Positions 8,517-20,100 of a stretch of 64,000 bases of DNA are shown here, one piece after another. The notes below the pieces were generated by a model that was not told where the DNA came from, searched no databases, and worked only from the letters and a program-made list of their open reading frames with translations. The translations under genes were made by a program, and so were the position numbers. Each line of letters opens with the position of its first letter. The first letter of the stretch is position 1. The stretch covers positions 1,142,651 to 1,206,650 of the forward strand of contig NZ_FUWZ01000002.1 of the NCBI RefSeq assembly GCF_900167135.1. The letters run 5' to 3'. Source of the stretch: Chitinophaga eiseniae. Its GTDB lineage: Bacteria > Bacteroidota > Bacteroidia > Chitinophagales > Chitinophagaceae.

Positions 8517-9932
8517 TTAAATCTTTACTGTTTTCCATGTACCGCGGCGGAATAACAGTACCCCCGCTACAGCCATTGCAGACTCGGCAATGGCGATAGC
8601 CCAGAAAACGCCCTGGGGGCCCCAGTGGAGCCATATAGACAGGGTATAGGCCAACGGCACCTGGAACATCCATAAAGCCACCAGATTAATGAAAGTAGGT
8701 GTGCGGGTATCCCCGGCGCCGTTAAACGACTGCGTGATCACCATACCATAGGCATAAAATACGTATCCGAGGCTCATGAGGCGCAAACATTGCACGCCAT
8801 AAGTGATCACATCGGCCTCATGGGTAAACAGCCGGATGATGGCCGGCGCCCCTGCCAGGAAAACAACGCCCACAATGCCGAGGAAGATCATATTCAGAAA
8901 AGCTGCCCGCCATACCGATTTTTCCGCGCGGTCCGGCTGTTGCGCCCCCAGGTTCTGTCCTACCAGCGCCGCCGCGGCATTGGCCATTCCCCAGGCAGGC
9001 AGGATGGTAAAGATCACCACCCGGATGGCGATGGTATATCCCGCTACCGCATCTTTGCCGAAATGGGAGATGATCCTCACCAGGAAGATCCAGCTGGCAG
9101 ATGCGATCAGCATCTGGGCGGTACTTCCGGCAGCCAGCTTCAGGACAGATACAATCGTGTCCCAGGCGGGCGACAGATGCTGTCTGGTAATTCGGATCAG
9201 GTCTTTACCACGTACCAGGTGGTATACCTGGTAACAAACACCCATGCCCCGCCCGATGAAAGTGGCCAGCGCAGCTCCTTTCAGGCCCATGGCCGACACC
9301 GGGCCCCACCCGTTGATCAGCAGCGGGCACAATATAATATTGAGGCCATTGGCCAGCCAGAGCGAACGCATGGCCAGCGCGGCGTCGCCGGCCCCCCTGA
9401 AAATACCGTTGATGAGAAACAACAATACAATAACGAGATTACCGGTCAGCAGTATTTTCGTATATCCGACGCCGTAATCTGCCACTTCCGCCGACGCACC
9501 CATCAGCAATAAAATATCCCGGGAGAAAACGAAGCCTACGATGCTGATGACCACCGACAGCACCAACGCTACATACAGCGCCTGCATGGCGGCATGGGCC
9601 GCTTCTTCAGGGTTCTTCTCACCGGTACGGCGCGCCACCACCGCGGTAGCGGCCATGCTCAGGCCCATCGCACAGGTGTATACCAGCGTCAGTACCGATT
9701 CCGTAAGTCCAACAGTAGTAATAGCATTCACGCCGAGGTGGCTCACGAAGAAAATATCTACTACGGCAAACAACGATTCCATGGCCATCTCCAGTACCAT
9801 TGGTATGGCCAGTAAAAAAATAGCCCGGTTAATACTACCGGTGGTGAATTCTTTTTCAGTTCCGGCAACAGCGACGCGAAACAATTCAAAAAATTGAACA
9901 AGACGCAACTGCGCCCGTTTAAAGAAAGGCAT
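8517..9932 (-). CDS. MATE family efflux transporter
   Basis: 471 residues from the ATG at 9932, with about 12 membrane segments in two related halves, as expected for MATE (multidrug and toxic compound extrusion) Na+/H+-coupled exporters. The N-terminal block INRAIFLLAIPMVLEMAMESLFAVVDIFFVSHLG is typical. An alternative in-frame ATG lies at 9980 and would add 16 polar residues; the promoter at 10067-10096 is compatible with both. It probably exports cationic drugs or metabolites; no substrate is indicated by the neighbours. Confidence 0.92.
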   Translation of the reverse strand: MPFFKRAQLRLVQFFELFRVAVAGTEKEFTTGSINRAIFLLAIPMVLEMAMESLFAVVDIFFVSHLGVNAITTVGLTESVLTLVYTCAMGLSMAATAVVARRTGEKNPEEAAHAAMQALYVALVLSVVISIVGFVFSRDILLLMGASAEVADYGVGYTKILLTGNLVIVLLFLINGIFRGAGDAALAMRSLWLANGLNIILCPLLINGWGPVSAMGLKGAALATFIGRGMGVCYQVYHLVRGKDLIRITRQHLSPAWDTIVSVLKLAAGSTAQMLIASASWIFLVRIISHFGKDAVAGYTIAIRVVIFTILPAWGMANAAAALVGQNLGAQQPDRAEKSVWRAAFLNMIFLGIVGVVFLAGAPAIIRLFTHEADVITYGVQCLRLMSLGYVFYAYGMVITQSFNGAGDTRTPTFINLVALWMFQVPLAYTLSIWLHWGPQGVFWAIAIAESAMAVAGVLLFRRGTWKTVKI

Positions 9933-10066
9933 GTCCAATAAGTTAATACGTGAAAGTCTGTGGCTGCAGGCAGCCATCATTAAAGGTTCTAAAGCGGGGA
10001 AAATGCGGTAGGTCCGCGAAATTAGTTTCTCATATGCTACTATTTTTACATCAGCAGGATGTAAAA

Positions 10067-10096
10067 CAAAAGTAGCCGTTTTTTCGAAAAGTCAAA
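10067..10096 (-). promoter_or_regulatory. Bacteroidota-type promoter for the MATE gene
   Basis: On the minus strand TTTG (10096-10093), an 18-nt spacer, then TACTTTTG (10074-10067): a full match to the Bacteroidota primary sigma consensus. Transcription would start near 10060. Confidence 0.7.
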
Positions 10097-10235
10097 ATTT
10101 CTGTAAAGAATATTTTGTGCAAGGGTTGTAACATTTAATGCTGTCTCTCGTTTAACATCACAGTAAGCGCGCTGAAACCTATAGGGAAACCAAAAAGTCA
10201 ACTTATCCAATTTAACCTTCGTTAAAACAGACATC

Positions 10236-10751
10236 ATGTTCATGTTTCACCAACACGCTCTCAAAACGGGAGTCGTAGCTGCTACTGTATTGGGCATAGC
10301 TTTCACCGCCTGCAACAAGGACGACAGTCCGCCTCCTGTTCCCGAACCGCGTAACATCACCTTTAAGTTACGGGGCACAGGCACCGATGCGGCCCGCGAA
10401 ACAGGCGCTGTTACCATTACTGAAAATACGGACAGTTCCATCAACGTAATTTTAATGCTGGGTAAAAACAAGAAAGACACGGTACACCAGGTGTATTTCA
10501 TTGGCGGCACCTATCTGGTACCTACAACGGACACGTTAAAAGCTGTAGACGCAAAAGGCAACGGAGGCCTCCTTGCAGTGGAACTGTTTAAAAACGTAAA
10601 GAAAGTTACCTTGAAACAGGCTGCAGGCGCTACCAAAGAAATACCTTTCCGGTATAACGATGCCGTTAAGTATGTGGCCCATCTCAAAGTAAAACACAGC
10701 CGTTTCTCTACAGACACCCTTACTATTGGTAACGTTGGCAAAGCCAATTAA
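10236..10751 (+). CDS. Lipoprotein with surface-export-like signal, hypothetical
   Basis: 171 residues. The signal peptide ends in a lipobox (AFTAC), with the lipidated Cys at residue 26. The residues after it, NKDD, resemble the acidic lipoprotein export signal (K-D/E-D/E after Cys) that directs Bacteroidota lipoproteins to the cell surface; this suggests, but does not prove, surface exposure. The rest is predicted beta-rich, and no family was recognised. It is followed by a clear terminator and stands alone between the MATE gene and the T9SS module. Confidence 0.75.
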   Translation: MFMFHQHALKTGVVAATVLGIAFTACNKDDSPPPVPEPRNITFKLRGTGTDAARETGAVTITENTDSSINVILMLGKNKKDTVHQVYFIGGTYLVPTTDTLKAVDAKGNGGLLAVELFKNVKKVTLKQAAGATKEIPFRYNDAVKYVAHLKVKHSRFSTDTLTIGNVGKAN

Positions 10752-10795
10752 TTTTTATACCATTAAAACTGTTCTGGTATAGTGTGATGAAAAGA

Positions 10796-10820
10796 AATAG
10801 CCGGCTATCCGCCGGCTATT
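10796..10820. terminator. Rho-independent terminator
   Basis: A perfect 10-bp stem (10796-10805 and 10811-10820) with a TATCC loop, followed on the plus strand by a T-rich run. It lies between the lipoprotein gene and the convergent OmpA-type gene and may serve both. Confidence 0.85.
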
Positions 10821-10857
10821 CTGTTGTTTTTATTAGGATATGGAAAACGATCAGGGT

Positions 10858-12912
10858 CTATTGCGACGACTGATTTTCGTTGGTATCATTCGTCAACACA
10901 GGCATCTGCTTGCGCAATACCTTGAACTCCGTACGCCTGTTTTGCTGACGGCCTTCCGGATTGTCTTTATGATTAGGCAATGAATTAGGTGCCACAGGAC
11001 GGGATTTACCGTAGCCTTTAGCAATTAACCGCTGGGATGAAATGCCCTTGCTGATCAGGTAATCCACGCAGGACTGTGCACGGGACTGAGACAGTTTCAT
11101 ATTGAACTTGTCTGACCCCACACTGTCTGTATGCGCAGACATTTCTATCATCAGTTTCGGGTTGTCATTCAGCATGTCCACCACGGTGTCCAGCACAACT
11201 TTGGATTCGGGACGCAGGGTCGCTTTACCAAAATCATAATAGATATTGTTCAGGACAATCGGTTTCTCCACTTCATAGTGTTTGAGGCAGAGGGTTGGAT
11301 TATCGAGTGAATCCACCCTGGTGAGTTCGTCTGATTTAAAGTAGAGGCTTTTGGTGAAGTAATTTTCTTTTTCAGCAACAATTTTATAATAACGCTGCGG
11401 GTCTACCTCGAAGGAGTAGCGTCCGGTAGCATCGAGTGTTATTTTCTTCAGTGTTTTCTGCCGTACCGTATCGAGCAGGGTGATGGTAGCGCCTGCAAGC
11501 GGCTGATGGGTATCACAGTCCACGATCAGGCCGCTGGCCATTTTCCGTATTCTTTTAATGCTGAATACTTCGAGGCAGCAAACGGATTCGCGGTCGGAGC
11601 TGATAAATCCTTCCGCGAAAGGGTGTGTATTGTCGATCGCGGAATAATAGATATCATCTTTGGGAGAATTCAATGGTTTGCCCATGTTTACCGGGTTTGA
11701 CCAGGTACCGAAGTCACCTTCGCTCTGGAAGAAGTCCAGGCCACCGAGGCCTACGCGGCCGTCTGTACTGAATACCAGCACACTTTTCTCTGCGTCGTAA
11801 AAAGGCGCCTGTTCTTCATCTTTGGTATTGATGGTAGTTCCCATATTGCGGGCATTACCCGGGGCGTTGCTGTTCATCACACAATACCAGATATCGTATT
11901 TACCCATACCACCGGGCCTGTTGGATGCAAACAGCAGGTACTTGCCATCCGCTGTGATATAAGGCTGCATGGAGTTGTAACCATCCATATTGATATTGCT
12001 GCCCATTTTCTGCGGTTCGGACCAGCTACCATTCTGTTTGGTGCTCAGGTAGATATCGGCTTGTTTCATGCCATTTTTTACTGACCAGCGGGTCATATAC
12101 ATGGAGTTTCCATCGGGGGAGATGGAAGAAACGCCCTGATCATATCCTTTTGCAGCAGGGATTTTCAGTTTCTGGCTGTTGCCGAAATCGCTGCCGTTGC
12201 CACTGGCGGTATAGAGGTCATTTACATAAGGGGTCCCTTTCCGGTCTTTCTTTTTTTCCGGCTGACCGGTAGGGGTTACCGGTGTTTCTGCGCGGGAAGA
12301 GGTAAACATCAGTGTTTTTGCATCTACTACCACAGGTGCGTAGTTGGCCCCGCCTTCGTTCACATTGCCGGCCAGTTTCACGATGGTAAAACGGGGTTGT
12401 TTACCGGCTTCGCTCAAAGCAAATTCGCAGTTGGCGATTTCCAGCGGCACGCGGGTAGACAGTTCATCTGCACCGGTGTAGCTGGCTTTAAAATCATTGA
12501 ACTGCTTCAGCGCCTCGTCATATTTCCCGTTGGCCCTGAGACATACGCCATACCAGTATTTGGCCTGAATGAACTGGGGATTATTGAACCCTACCACCTG
12601 GGAATACCAGGTCTCGGCATTTCCAAAATCATGATAAAGCCGGTAGGACTCCGCCAGCCGGGACACTACCTGCTGATAGTCTTTAAACTTACCGGTGGGC
12701 GGAGCTGCGTTGGCGACGGCATAAGGTAATATCTGTTCCGGTTTCACCTTAAAAGTACCGAGTGCTTTATTGTAATACTGTGCTGCCGAATAATAGTCCC
12801 TGGCGTTGTAATATACGTCTGCCGTATGTTTGAAATCAACTACGTATTGCGCCTGTATCGAATTAATCAGCCCTGCAAAAATTACCAGTACAAGAAGTGT
12901 AATTTTTTTCAT
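10858..12912 (-). CDS. OmpA family protein with TPR and PD40 repeats, T9SS-linked
   Basis: 684 residues from the ATG at 12912, which starts a clear signal peptide (KKITLLVLVIFAGLINSIQA); the longer frame to 13017 is rejected because it would bury that signal. In order: TPR-like helices (about 25-150), PD40/beta-propeller repeats (about 195-480; for example SPDGNSMYMTRW, ADGKYLLFASNRPGG), a carboxypeptidase-regulatory-like beta-sandwich (about 480-550), and a C-terminal OmpA peptidoglycan-binding domain (about 552-666) with the AHTDSVGSDKFNMKLSQSRA motif. Proteins of this layout accompany PorP/SprF in Bacteroidota and are thought to anchor the surface complex to the cell wall. It is the third gene of the adhesin-porP-ompA operon, 73 bp after porP. 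Confidence 0.92.
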   Translation of the reverse strand: MKKITLLVLVIFAGLINSIQAQYVVDFKHTADVYYNARDYYSAAQYYNKALGTFKVKPEQILPYAVANAAPPTGKFKDYQQVVSRLAESYRLYHDFGNAETWYSQVVGFNNPQFIQAKYWYGVCLRANGKYDEALKQFNDFKASYTGADELSTRVPLEIANCEFALSEAGKQPRFTIVKLAGNVNEGGANYAPVVVDAKTLMFTSSRAETPVTPTGQPEKKKDRKGTPYVNDLYTASGNGSDFGNSQKLKIPAAKGYDQGVSSISPDGNSMYMTRWSVKNGMKQADIYLSTKQNGSWSEPQKMGSNINMDGYNSMQPYITADGKYLLFASNRPGGMGKYDIWYCVMNSNAPGNARNMGTTINTKDEEQAPFYDAEKSVLVFSTDGRVGLGGLDFFQSEGDFGTWSNPVNMGKPLNSPKDDIYYSAIDNTHPFAEGFISSDRESVCCLEVFSIKRIRKMASGLIVDCDTHQPLAGATITLLDTVRQKTLKKITLDATGRYSFEVDPQRYYKIVAEKENYFTKSLYFKSDELTRVDSLDNPTLCLKHYEVEKPIVLNNIYYDFGKATLRPESKVVLDTVVDMLNDNPKLMIEMSAHTDSVGSDKFNMKLSQSRAQSCVDYLISKGISSQRLIAKGYGKSRPVAPNSLPNHKDNPEGRQQNRRTEFKVLRKQMPVLTNDTNENQSSQ

Positions 12913-12985
12913 GAAGGTTCTAATTCTATGGTCTGGAGAAATATGGTATCCACTTCTGTTTATATCCACTTGTAAAACTATATCC

Positions 12986-13996
12986 CTATAATCTCGGGCA
13001 GATGAAGTATTCTTCATTCAACACCCTTCTTTTCCTGCTGATAAAGGACAGGGATACTTCAAAGCTCTGGCTGCCGTTGACAAGGCGGCGCATATTTGAA
13101 GTGTTGGTGTCATAGCTGAGGCCCAATACAAAACCTTTGAAATGGAAGCCGGCAAAAGGAATGACTGCATCGTTAAAGCGGTAGTTTCCACCTACCAGGA
13201 AATCGAATTCGGGATTTACCAACAGTTGTGCGTACATGCCGGCCACTATTTCTTCGGCGTTCCCCTGGCGCATGTACAGGCCGGTAGGGGTAAGGCTTAC
13301 TGCATCGTTTATTTTTATTTTGGTACCACCGTGAACGAGGTAGCGCACCGGCAGTTTCTTTTCTTCACCGGTACCGCCGGAGAACGGATCTTTGGGACCG
13401 GTGAGGTGTGCCGCTGCAAATCCCACAAACGGATTGAGCATGTGATTAGGATTGCCGTCAAAAAACATGGCACCGGCTCCGGCGTCAAAAACGGTGGAAG
13501 AAGTAGTTGTTACATTTTCACCATTGGCGATGCTGGGATCGAAACCTATGGTGGGTTTGTACTGGCTGCCCGTCTGGAATTTGGCCGGATCCACGCGGCG
13601 GTTGATGACACCTGCCTGGATACCGAATACGATCTGGCTGGTTTTGGTTTGCCCGAACCGTACGCCGGTATAAGATACGTTGGCCATGGCGTTGAAGAAA
13701 TTGTATCCTGCATCGCCGGCAGACATATTGAGGACATTAAGGCCTACGCCAATATTTTTATCAGTGGCGGCGTCGACGGAAACACCGGCGGTAGAGAAGG
13801 GTTTTCCATAGTTTGCCCACTGGTTGCGGTAGTTCCCGGAGATCCGGTAATCTCCGTCAATCACGCCTGTCAACGCGGGATTGAGCCACATTGGATAGGC
13901 GTAATACTGGGAGAAGTGTGGGTCTACCTGTGCAAAAGACTGCCAGGGCAACAAACTGCTCCATAAAAGTACTGCAACAATAAAGATCCTTTTCAT
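12986..13996 (-). CDS. PorP/SprF family T9SS outer-membrane protein
   Basis: 336 residues from the ATG at 13996 (MKRIFIVAVLLW), with a signal peptide ending at FAQ. The mature start, VDPHFSQYYAYPMWLNPALTG, is the hallmark of PorP/SprF barrels, and strand-rich sequence continues to the end. In Flavobacterium, SprF is required for secretion or surface assembly of the adhesin SprB encoded just upstream; the same order is seen here, with the giant type-B-CTD adhesin 106 bp upstream. This is therefore very probably the dedicated partner of that adhesin. The longer frame (start 14050) lacks a signal peptide at its beginning and was rejected. Confidence 0.95.
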   Translation of the reverse strand: MKRIFIVAVLLWSSLLPWQSFAQVDPHFSQYYAYPMWLNPALTGVIDGDYRISGNYRNQWANYGKPFSTAGVSVDAATDKNIGVGLNVLNMSAGDAGYNFFNAMANVSYTGVRFGQTKTSQIVFGIQAGVINRRVDPAKFQTGSQYKPTIGFDPSIANGENVTTTSSTVFDAGAGAMFFDGNPNHMLNPFVGFAAAHLTGPKDPFSGGTGEEKKLPVRYLVHGGTKIKINDAVSLTPTGLYMRQGNAEEIVAGMYAQLLVNPEFDFLVGGNYRFNDAVIPFAGFHFKGFVLGLSYDTNTSNMRRLVNGSQSFEVSLSFISRKRRVLNEEYFICPRL

Positions 13997-14102
13997 AGGA
14001 ACATTTTTTACTTGTTCAAAATTGCCGGGGTGCAGACCGGTGCCTGGCATGCACCCCGGCTAGTTTATTATTTATTAATCTACGGGTTTCTGTTCCTGTC
14101 GT

Positions 14103-17100
14103 TTACCGCATGAGGGTAACGTTACCTTTCTTCGTGATGATCTGTCCATCCTGCATAGTCGCCCTCACGATGTATACATACACACCTACCGGTTGTTTTT
14201 GTCCGCTCATCGTACCATCCCATCCCTGACGTTGGTCTTTGGAGGTGAATACCAGCTGCCCCCATTGGTTGTACACTCTGAATTCGAGCTGGGCGATAGC
14301 TGTTCCGTACACATACAACACATCGTTGACGCCGTCGCCGTTCGGACTGAAGAGGTTCGGTATGAAGATGTTGTTGCCTTGCGGGTTGGATGTTGTACAA
14401 GTAACGCTACCCAACGCGCTGGTTTGACAATCGCTGGAGCCGATGGCCCTTACACCGAACTTCAGGAGCTGGTTAGGCTGCAGGTTGATCACGGTATGCG
14501 ATGTACCGTTCGGGCCGGTGCTTGGTGCGATGAATGTAGCGCCATTGTCGAGGGTCACTTCGTAGCGTACAGCACCAGGAACAGCGTTCCAGCTGAAGGT
14601 GACGCTGGTGGCGGTGATGCTGGTGGCCACCACGTTCGGTGTAGCCAGCGGTTGCAGCATGCTAACGATCGCTGTTGTTCTTGCACCCACACCTGTACAG
14701 CCACCGGAGGCGCTTGCCGCTTCCACATAGTAGGTAGTGGTGGTATTCAGTGCTGGTGTGGTGAACACCGGACCAACAAATGTTGGTGTGCCGCCTGTTG
14801 GTGTTGTGTACCAGTTGAAGGTGACGCCTGGTGTAGTTGAACTGGCTGTCAGCGTGGCTGTTTTACCCGGGCAGATACCGTTTTCGTTGCCGGTAACTGT
14901 CGGTGCGGCCGGTGCGTTGATCAGCTGAACACTTACAGCGGTGCGGGTTGCACTCGGGCAGCCGTTAGCGTTAGTGGCTTCCACATAGTACATCGCATTT
15001 GCGGTAACCGGTGGCGTTGTAAAGCTGCTGCCGGTTGATATGGCTGTTCCGCCGGTTGCGGTAGTATACCATTTGTAGGTGAGTGCTGCGTTCGGGCTTT
15101 GTACATTCAGTGTCACGGTCTGGCCCTGACAAGTCTGGAGCGTAGCGTTTGCCACTGCCGGTACAGCCGGAGCCGCATTTACAGTAACGTTCACCGCTGT
15201 TCTGCTGGCGCTCACACAACCACCGCTGGTAGCAGCTTCGAGGTAGTAAGTCGCGTTAGCGGCCGGTGTGATGGTGTAGTTAGCACCGATGAATACTGGT
15301 GTACCGCCTGTTGGTGCAGTGTACCATTTGTAGATCACGCCGGTGATGCTGTTCTTCACAGACAGGGTGATGGTCTGGCCTGCGCAGGTTGTTTTCGGAT
15401 CTGCCAGCGGAGCGTCGATGGTAGTGATCACCGTTGCTGTTACGCCAGCGCGGGAGCTTCCGCAGCCTTTGTTGTTGACTGCCGCCACGTAGAAGGTAGT
15501 GGTGGTGGTCAGCGGGCCGGTGGTATAGCTTGTACCGGTAGCCAGCAGTGTGCCATTGGCCGGGGCGCTGTACCAGTTGTAGGTCAGTGCAGGGTCCGGG
15601 TTCTGGATACTGAAGGTGGCGGTACCGCCGATGCAGATGGTCAGGTTATTGGCCGCTACAGTCGGCATGGCCGGTGCAGGGTCTACGTTCACGGTTACAC
15701 CTGTCCTGGTGGCGCTGGAGCAACCGGTGCCGATATTGGCCTGTACGTAGTAGGTAGTCGTGCTGTTGACAACCGGTATGTTATACACTTCACCGGTGAA
15801 GAGCAGGGTACCACCTGTTGCGGCGTCATACCAGCGATAGATAAACCCAGGCTGTGCGTTCTTCACAGACACTGTTACACCGGTGCCGGCGCAGGTCCTG
15901 AGGCTGGTGGCAGTTACTTCCGGAGCAGCAGGAGCGGAGGTCACTGTCACAGTGGCTTTCACCCTTGCAGAAGGATTGCCGCACTGTGCAGGATCGCCTG
16001 TAGCTTCCACATAGAAGTCTGTTGTGGTGGTCAGCGGCCCTGTTGTATATATCGGTCCGGTGAAGACGGATGTGCCGCCTGTCGGAACGGTGTACCATTT
16101 GTACGTGATATTGTTTGCAGGAGAGATCACGCGCAGCGTTGCGGTAGATCCTGTGCAGACAGTCAGTGCATTGGATTCGAGTACCGGTGTTGGTGCGGTG
16201 CCCACGCTCACGGTCACTTTAGCTCTTACCGGGCTCGCGCAGGTACCGTTGCTGGCTTCCGCATAGAAGTCGGTGGTCACTGCCAGCGGGCCGGTGGAGA
16301 AGGTGGTGCCGGTTCCGAGCTGGGTACCGCCGGTAGCGGCGCTGAACCATTTATAGGTAGTACCAGCCACGGGGTTCTGAATACTCAGGGTTACAGAGCC
16401 GCCAGCGCACACACTCAGTGAAGTGGCTGTGACGGTCGGTGTAGCCGGCGCTGTATTCACTTTAATTGGGATGGCAGTTCTTGGGCCACCGCAGCCTCCG
16501 CAGGTGGTGCAGCTGCCGCCGATCACCGCTCTTACATAGTAAGTGGTGCTGCTGTCAGCATTGAAGGTATAGCTGGTACCGGTAAATAACAGGTTGCCAT
16601 CTATATCGCTCCACTGGTACCTGATGCCTGTCTGCGGGCTCTGTACGGTCAGCGTTACACTGGAGCCCGTGCAGGTATTGATGGATGCAGGTGTTACCAC
16701 TGGCGCCGGCGGTGCGGGTACTACAGTAACGGTACCGGCAGTGCGGGCTGATGGTGCGCCACACTTGGTGATATCACCTACCGCTTCCACATAGTAAGTG
16801 GTAGTGGCTGCCAACGGCGGCGTAATGAATACCGGTCCGGTAAAGATCGCGGTACCGCCTGTTGGTGTGGTATACCATTTATACGTGAGCGCGTTGTCCG
16901 GGTTGAGGATCATCAATGTTCCCGGGTTGTTCTGACAAGTGGTGACATTGCTGGCTACCAGTACCGGTGTTGGTGCGGTGCCTACGCCGATGGATATTTT
17001 CACACGGGTAGTGTCGCTGCAGCTGCCGGCGGAAGCCTGTACATAGAAGTCTGTAGACACTGTCAGGTTTCTCGCGATGTATACCGGTCCGGTGAAGAGC

Positions 17101-20100
17101 GCGGTACCTCCCGTGGCCACGTTGTACCAGCGGTAAGTAAGGGTATTTACCGGGTTCTGTACGGAGAGGACTACGGAGTCACCTGCACAGATATTGGTAT
17201 TGGAAGCAGAGATGGTCGGCGTTTGCACGCTGGTGAGATTTACATTCACCGCTTTCGCTGTACCGGCTGCATTTGCGCAGCTGTTGCTTCCTTCTACGGT
17301 CACATAGTAGGTAGTGTTGGCCGTAATCACCGGTGTGGTGTAAGACGCTCCGGTAAACAGCAGTGTTTGCAGGGTAGCCTCTTTGTACCATTTGAATACC
17401 GGGTTGGTCACGGTAGTACTGGAAGCCGTCAGGGTGACGGTTGTTTTCGCACATATGGTGGTGTCTCTTGCGATGACGTCAGCAGCCGCGGAGCGTTTGT
17501 TCACGGTCACGTGTGCTGCTTTCAGGTCGCCGGCTGCATTTTCACAGTTACCGGCGCTGCTTACGCTCACGTAGTAGGTGTAGGTGCCTTGTGCGAGGCC
17601 GGAGATGGTCAGCACGCCGGCTGCGCTAACACCTTGTGTGATCGGACCGGTCTTATCCGGATTAGCGTACCATTTGAATACCGGGTTCTGCACGGTAGCA
17701 GAAGTCGGTGTGAGTCTGGCGGTATCACCTGCGCAGATGTTCTGGTCTGTCACGTTGATATCGGCTGCTGTAGCAGCGTTGGTCACCATCAGGGTGATGA
17801 CGGCGCGGGCGCCGGCGTTTGCACAGTTATTGGCGTTCACGCCTTCTACATAGAACTTATAAGTGCCTACGGCGAGGTTGGCCGGAGTGGTGTATGTATT
17901 GGTATTGGAGGCCAGTTTGGCGCCGCCGGTGGCAGCATCGTACCAGTTGAAGTTAACACCTGGTACAGCGTTTACGCTGAGGGTAACCGGTGTGTTCACG
18001 CAGGTGGTAACGCTGTCTTTGGTGGCAACCGGAGTGGCCGGAGTACCGTACACGGTTACTGTTGCAGGCAGGGAAGCTGCGCCGCTACAGTTGTTTCTCA
18101 TGGCCCTTACCGTATAAGTGTAGGTACCGGAGTCGAGGGTCGGTGATGTCAGGTAGGCGATGCTGTCGAGCAGGTGGTTGCCATTGCTGTCGTACCAGCC
18201 GTAGGTAACGCCTGCCGCAGGGTTCACCACTTTGAGGGTAGCCTGCTGACCTTTACAGATGCTGCTGTTGGTCACCTGTACGGTAGGCTGAACGATCGCA
18301 CGTTGTGCGTAGTTGAAGCCTACTTCGGTGAGGGCGCCTGCGATACCGGATTTCAGTTTCACTTCCACACCAGTGAATGGTTTGGTTGGTACGAAGGACA
18401 GCAGCGCGCTTCTGCCACCACTGAGCAGGTTGATATTAACGAGCGGGTTGGACACCAGTACGGAGTCACCGGCTGTAGTACCATTGTAGGATGTCAGCTG
18501 CAAGCTTGCCAGTAAGGCGGCAGAGAGCACCTGGCCTGGGTTGGTGACCATTACTTTCACGGTATCGCCCGGAGTGGAGACACCGTTGAAGAAGGCCCTT
18601 TCCCAAACGGAGGCATTCAGTATGCCGAGGTCTATTACGAGGGAAGAGTAAGTATTGGCGCTGTTGTCAACTGCCAGTTGCGGGTTGTACACATTGCCCA
18701 GCACGAGGAGGCCGGAGCCGCCGATGGTAAAGGAGCTTGCGCCTTCGCAAGGCACAGGGTCCTGCCTGTCGGTAATGGTGACCGCTGTTACCGGTACTCT
18801 TGCGGAAGAGCAGGAGCCGCCGGGGATGGCTGCTACCACCCAGTAGGTTTTAGTACCCACGGTAGCGGAAGCCGGTGCGGCAAACTGTGCTCCTTTAAAC
18901 AGGGTGTCTGTGGCCGTCTGTGTAGCGAACCAGTAGAACTGCGCATTAGCGGTAGAAGCAGATGCAGTGAATACCGGTTGCTGGTTGACTACCACGGTGT
19001 CAGGGTTCGGTGTTACGGTCGGAGCAGGCAGGGTAGCTGCGGTGCTCACGTTAACAGCTGTCCTGGTAGCAGAGGTGGTGTTACAGCTGTCGTTGAACGC
19101 CTCTACATAGTAGGTGGCAGCAGCTGTTACATTGACCACTTTATACGTAAATCCGCTGTCGGCGTTCAGTTTGGTGCCGCCGGTAGCTACGTTGTACCAG
19201 TTGTAGGTGTATCCTGCCAGCGGGTTGGCAATGGCCAGTACCGCGTCTGAACCCGGACAAACTTTCACATCATTGGATTGTACGGTCGGTGCAACCGGAG
19301 CAGCGGCCACTTTCACAGCCACCTGCGTTCTTGCGGCGCTTGCGCAACCGTTGCGGAAAGCTTCCACGAAGAAGCTGGTATCTGCCGTCAGCGCGCCGGT
19401 AGTCAGGGCAGCGCCATCTTTACCGGTGAGGTAAGTACCGTTGGAAGTATACCAGCGGTAAGTGATGCCTGCCACCGGATTCTGTACGTTGAGCGTAGCC
19501 GTGCTACCTGCGCAAACAGCTACCTGGGCAGCCTGTACAGCAGGTTTGGCCAGTGCGCGCTGTGCGTAGTTGAAGCCGATTTCTGTGAGGGCACCCACGA
19601 GGCCGGATTTCAGTTTCACCTGTACGGCATCGAATGGTTTGGTCGGTACAAATTCGGCGATTGCCTGCGTACCGTTGCTCAGGAGACTGAGTTTCACCAG
19701 CGGATCGCTGACGGTCACAGAATCCTGCGGAGCGTTACCATTATAAGTAGTCAGTTGAACACCGCCCAGCAGGGATGCAGACAATACCACGCCCGGATCA
19801 GAGAGCAATACCCTTACGGTGTCGCCAGGAGCGGAGAGACCGTTGAAGCCTGCTTTTTCCCATACCTCTGCATTCAGTACGCCGAGATTGATCACGAGAG
19901 ACGCTGCTGTGCTGGCATCGTTGTCTACCGCCAGCTGCGGGTTGTATACGTTGCCCAGTACGAGGAGACCGCTGCCGCCGATAGTTTGGGTGGTAGCGCC
20001 TTCACAAGGCACTGGTGTTGGTGTGTTAAATGTTCCGTACACCACTACTGCCGGCACGCGGATAGAAGAGCAGGAACCATTGATGGAGGCTTTCACCCAG

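Noticed and set aside
15099..16421. Long plus-strand open frames (up to 615 codons) antisense to the giant adhesin
   Set aside because: They lie wholly inside the adhesin gene, have Cys/Gly/Arg-rich unnatural composition and repeat with the adhesin modules; they are a by-product of its codon pattern.
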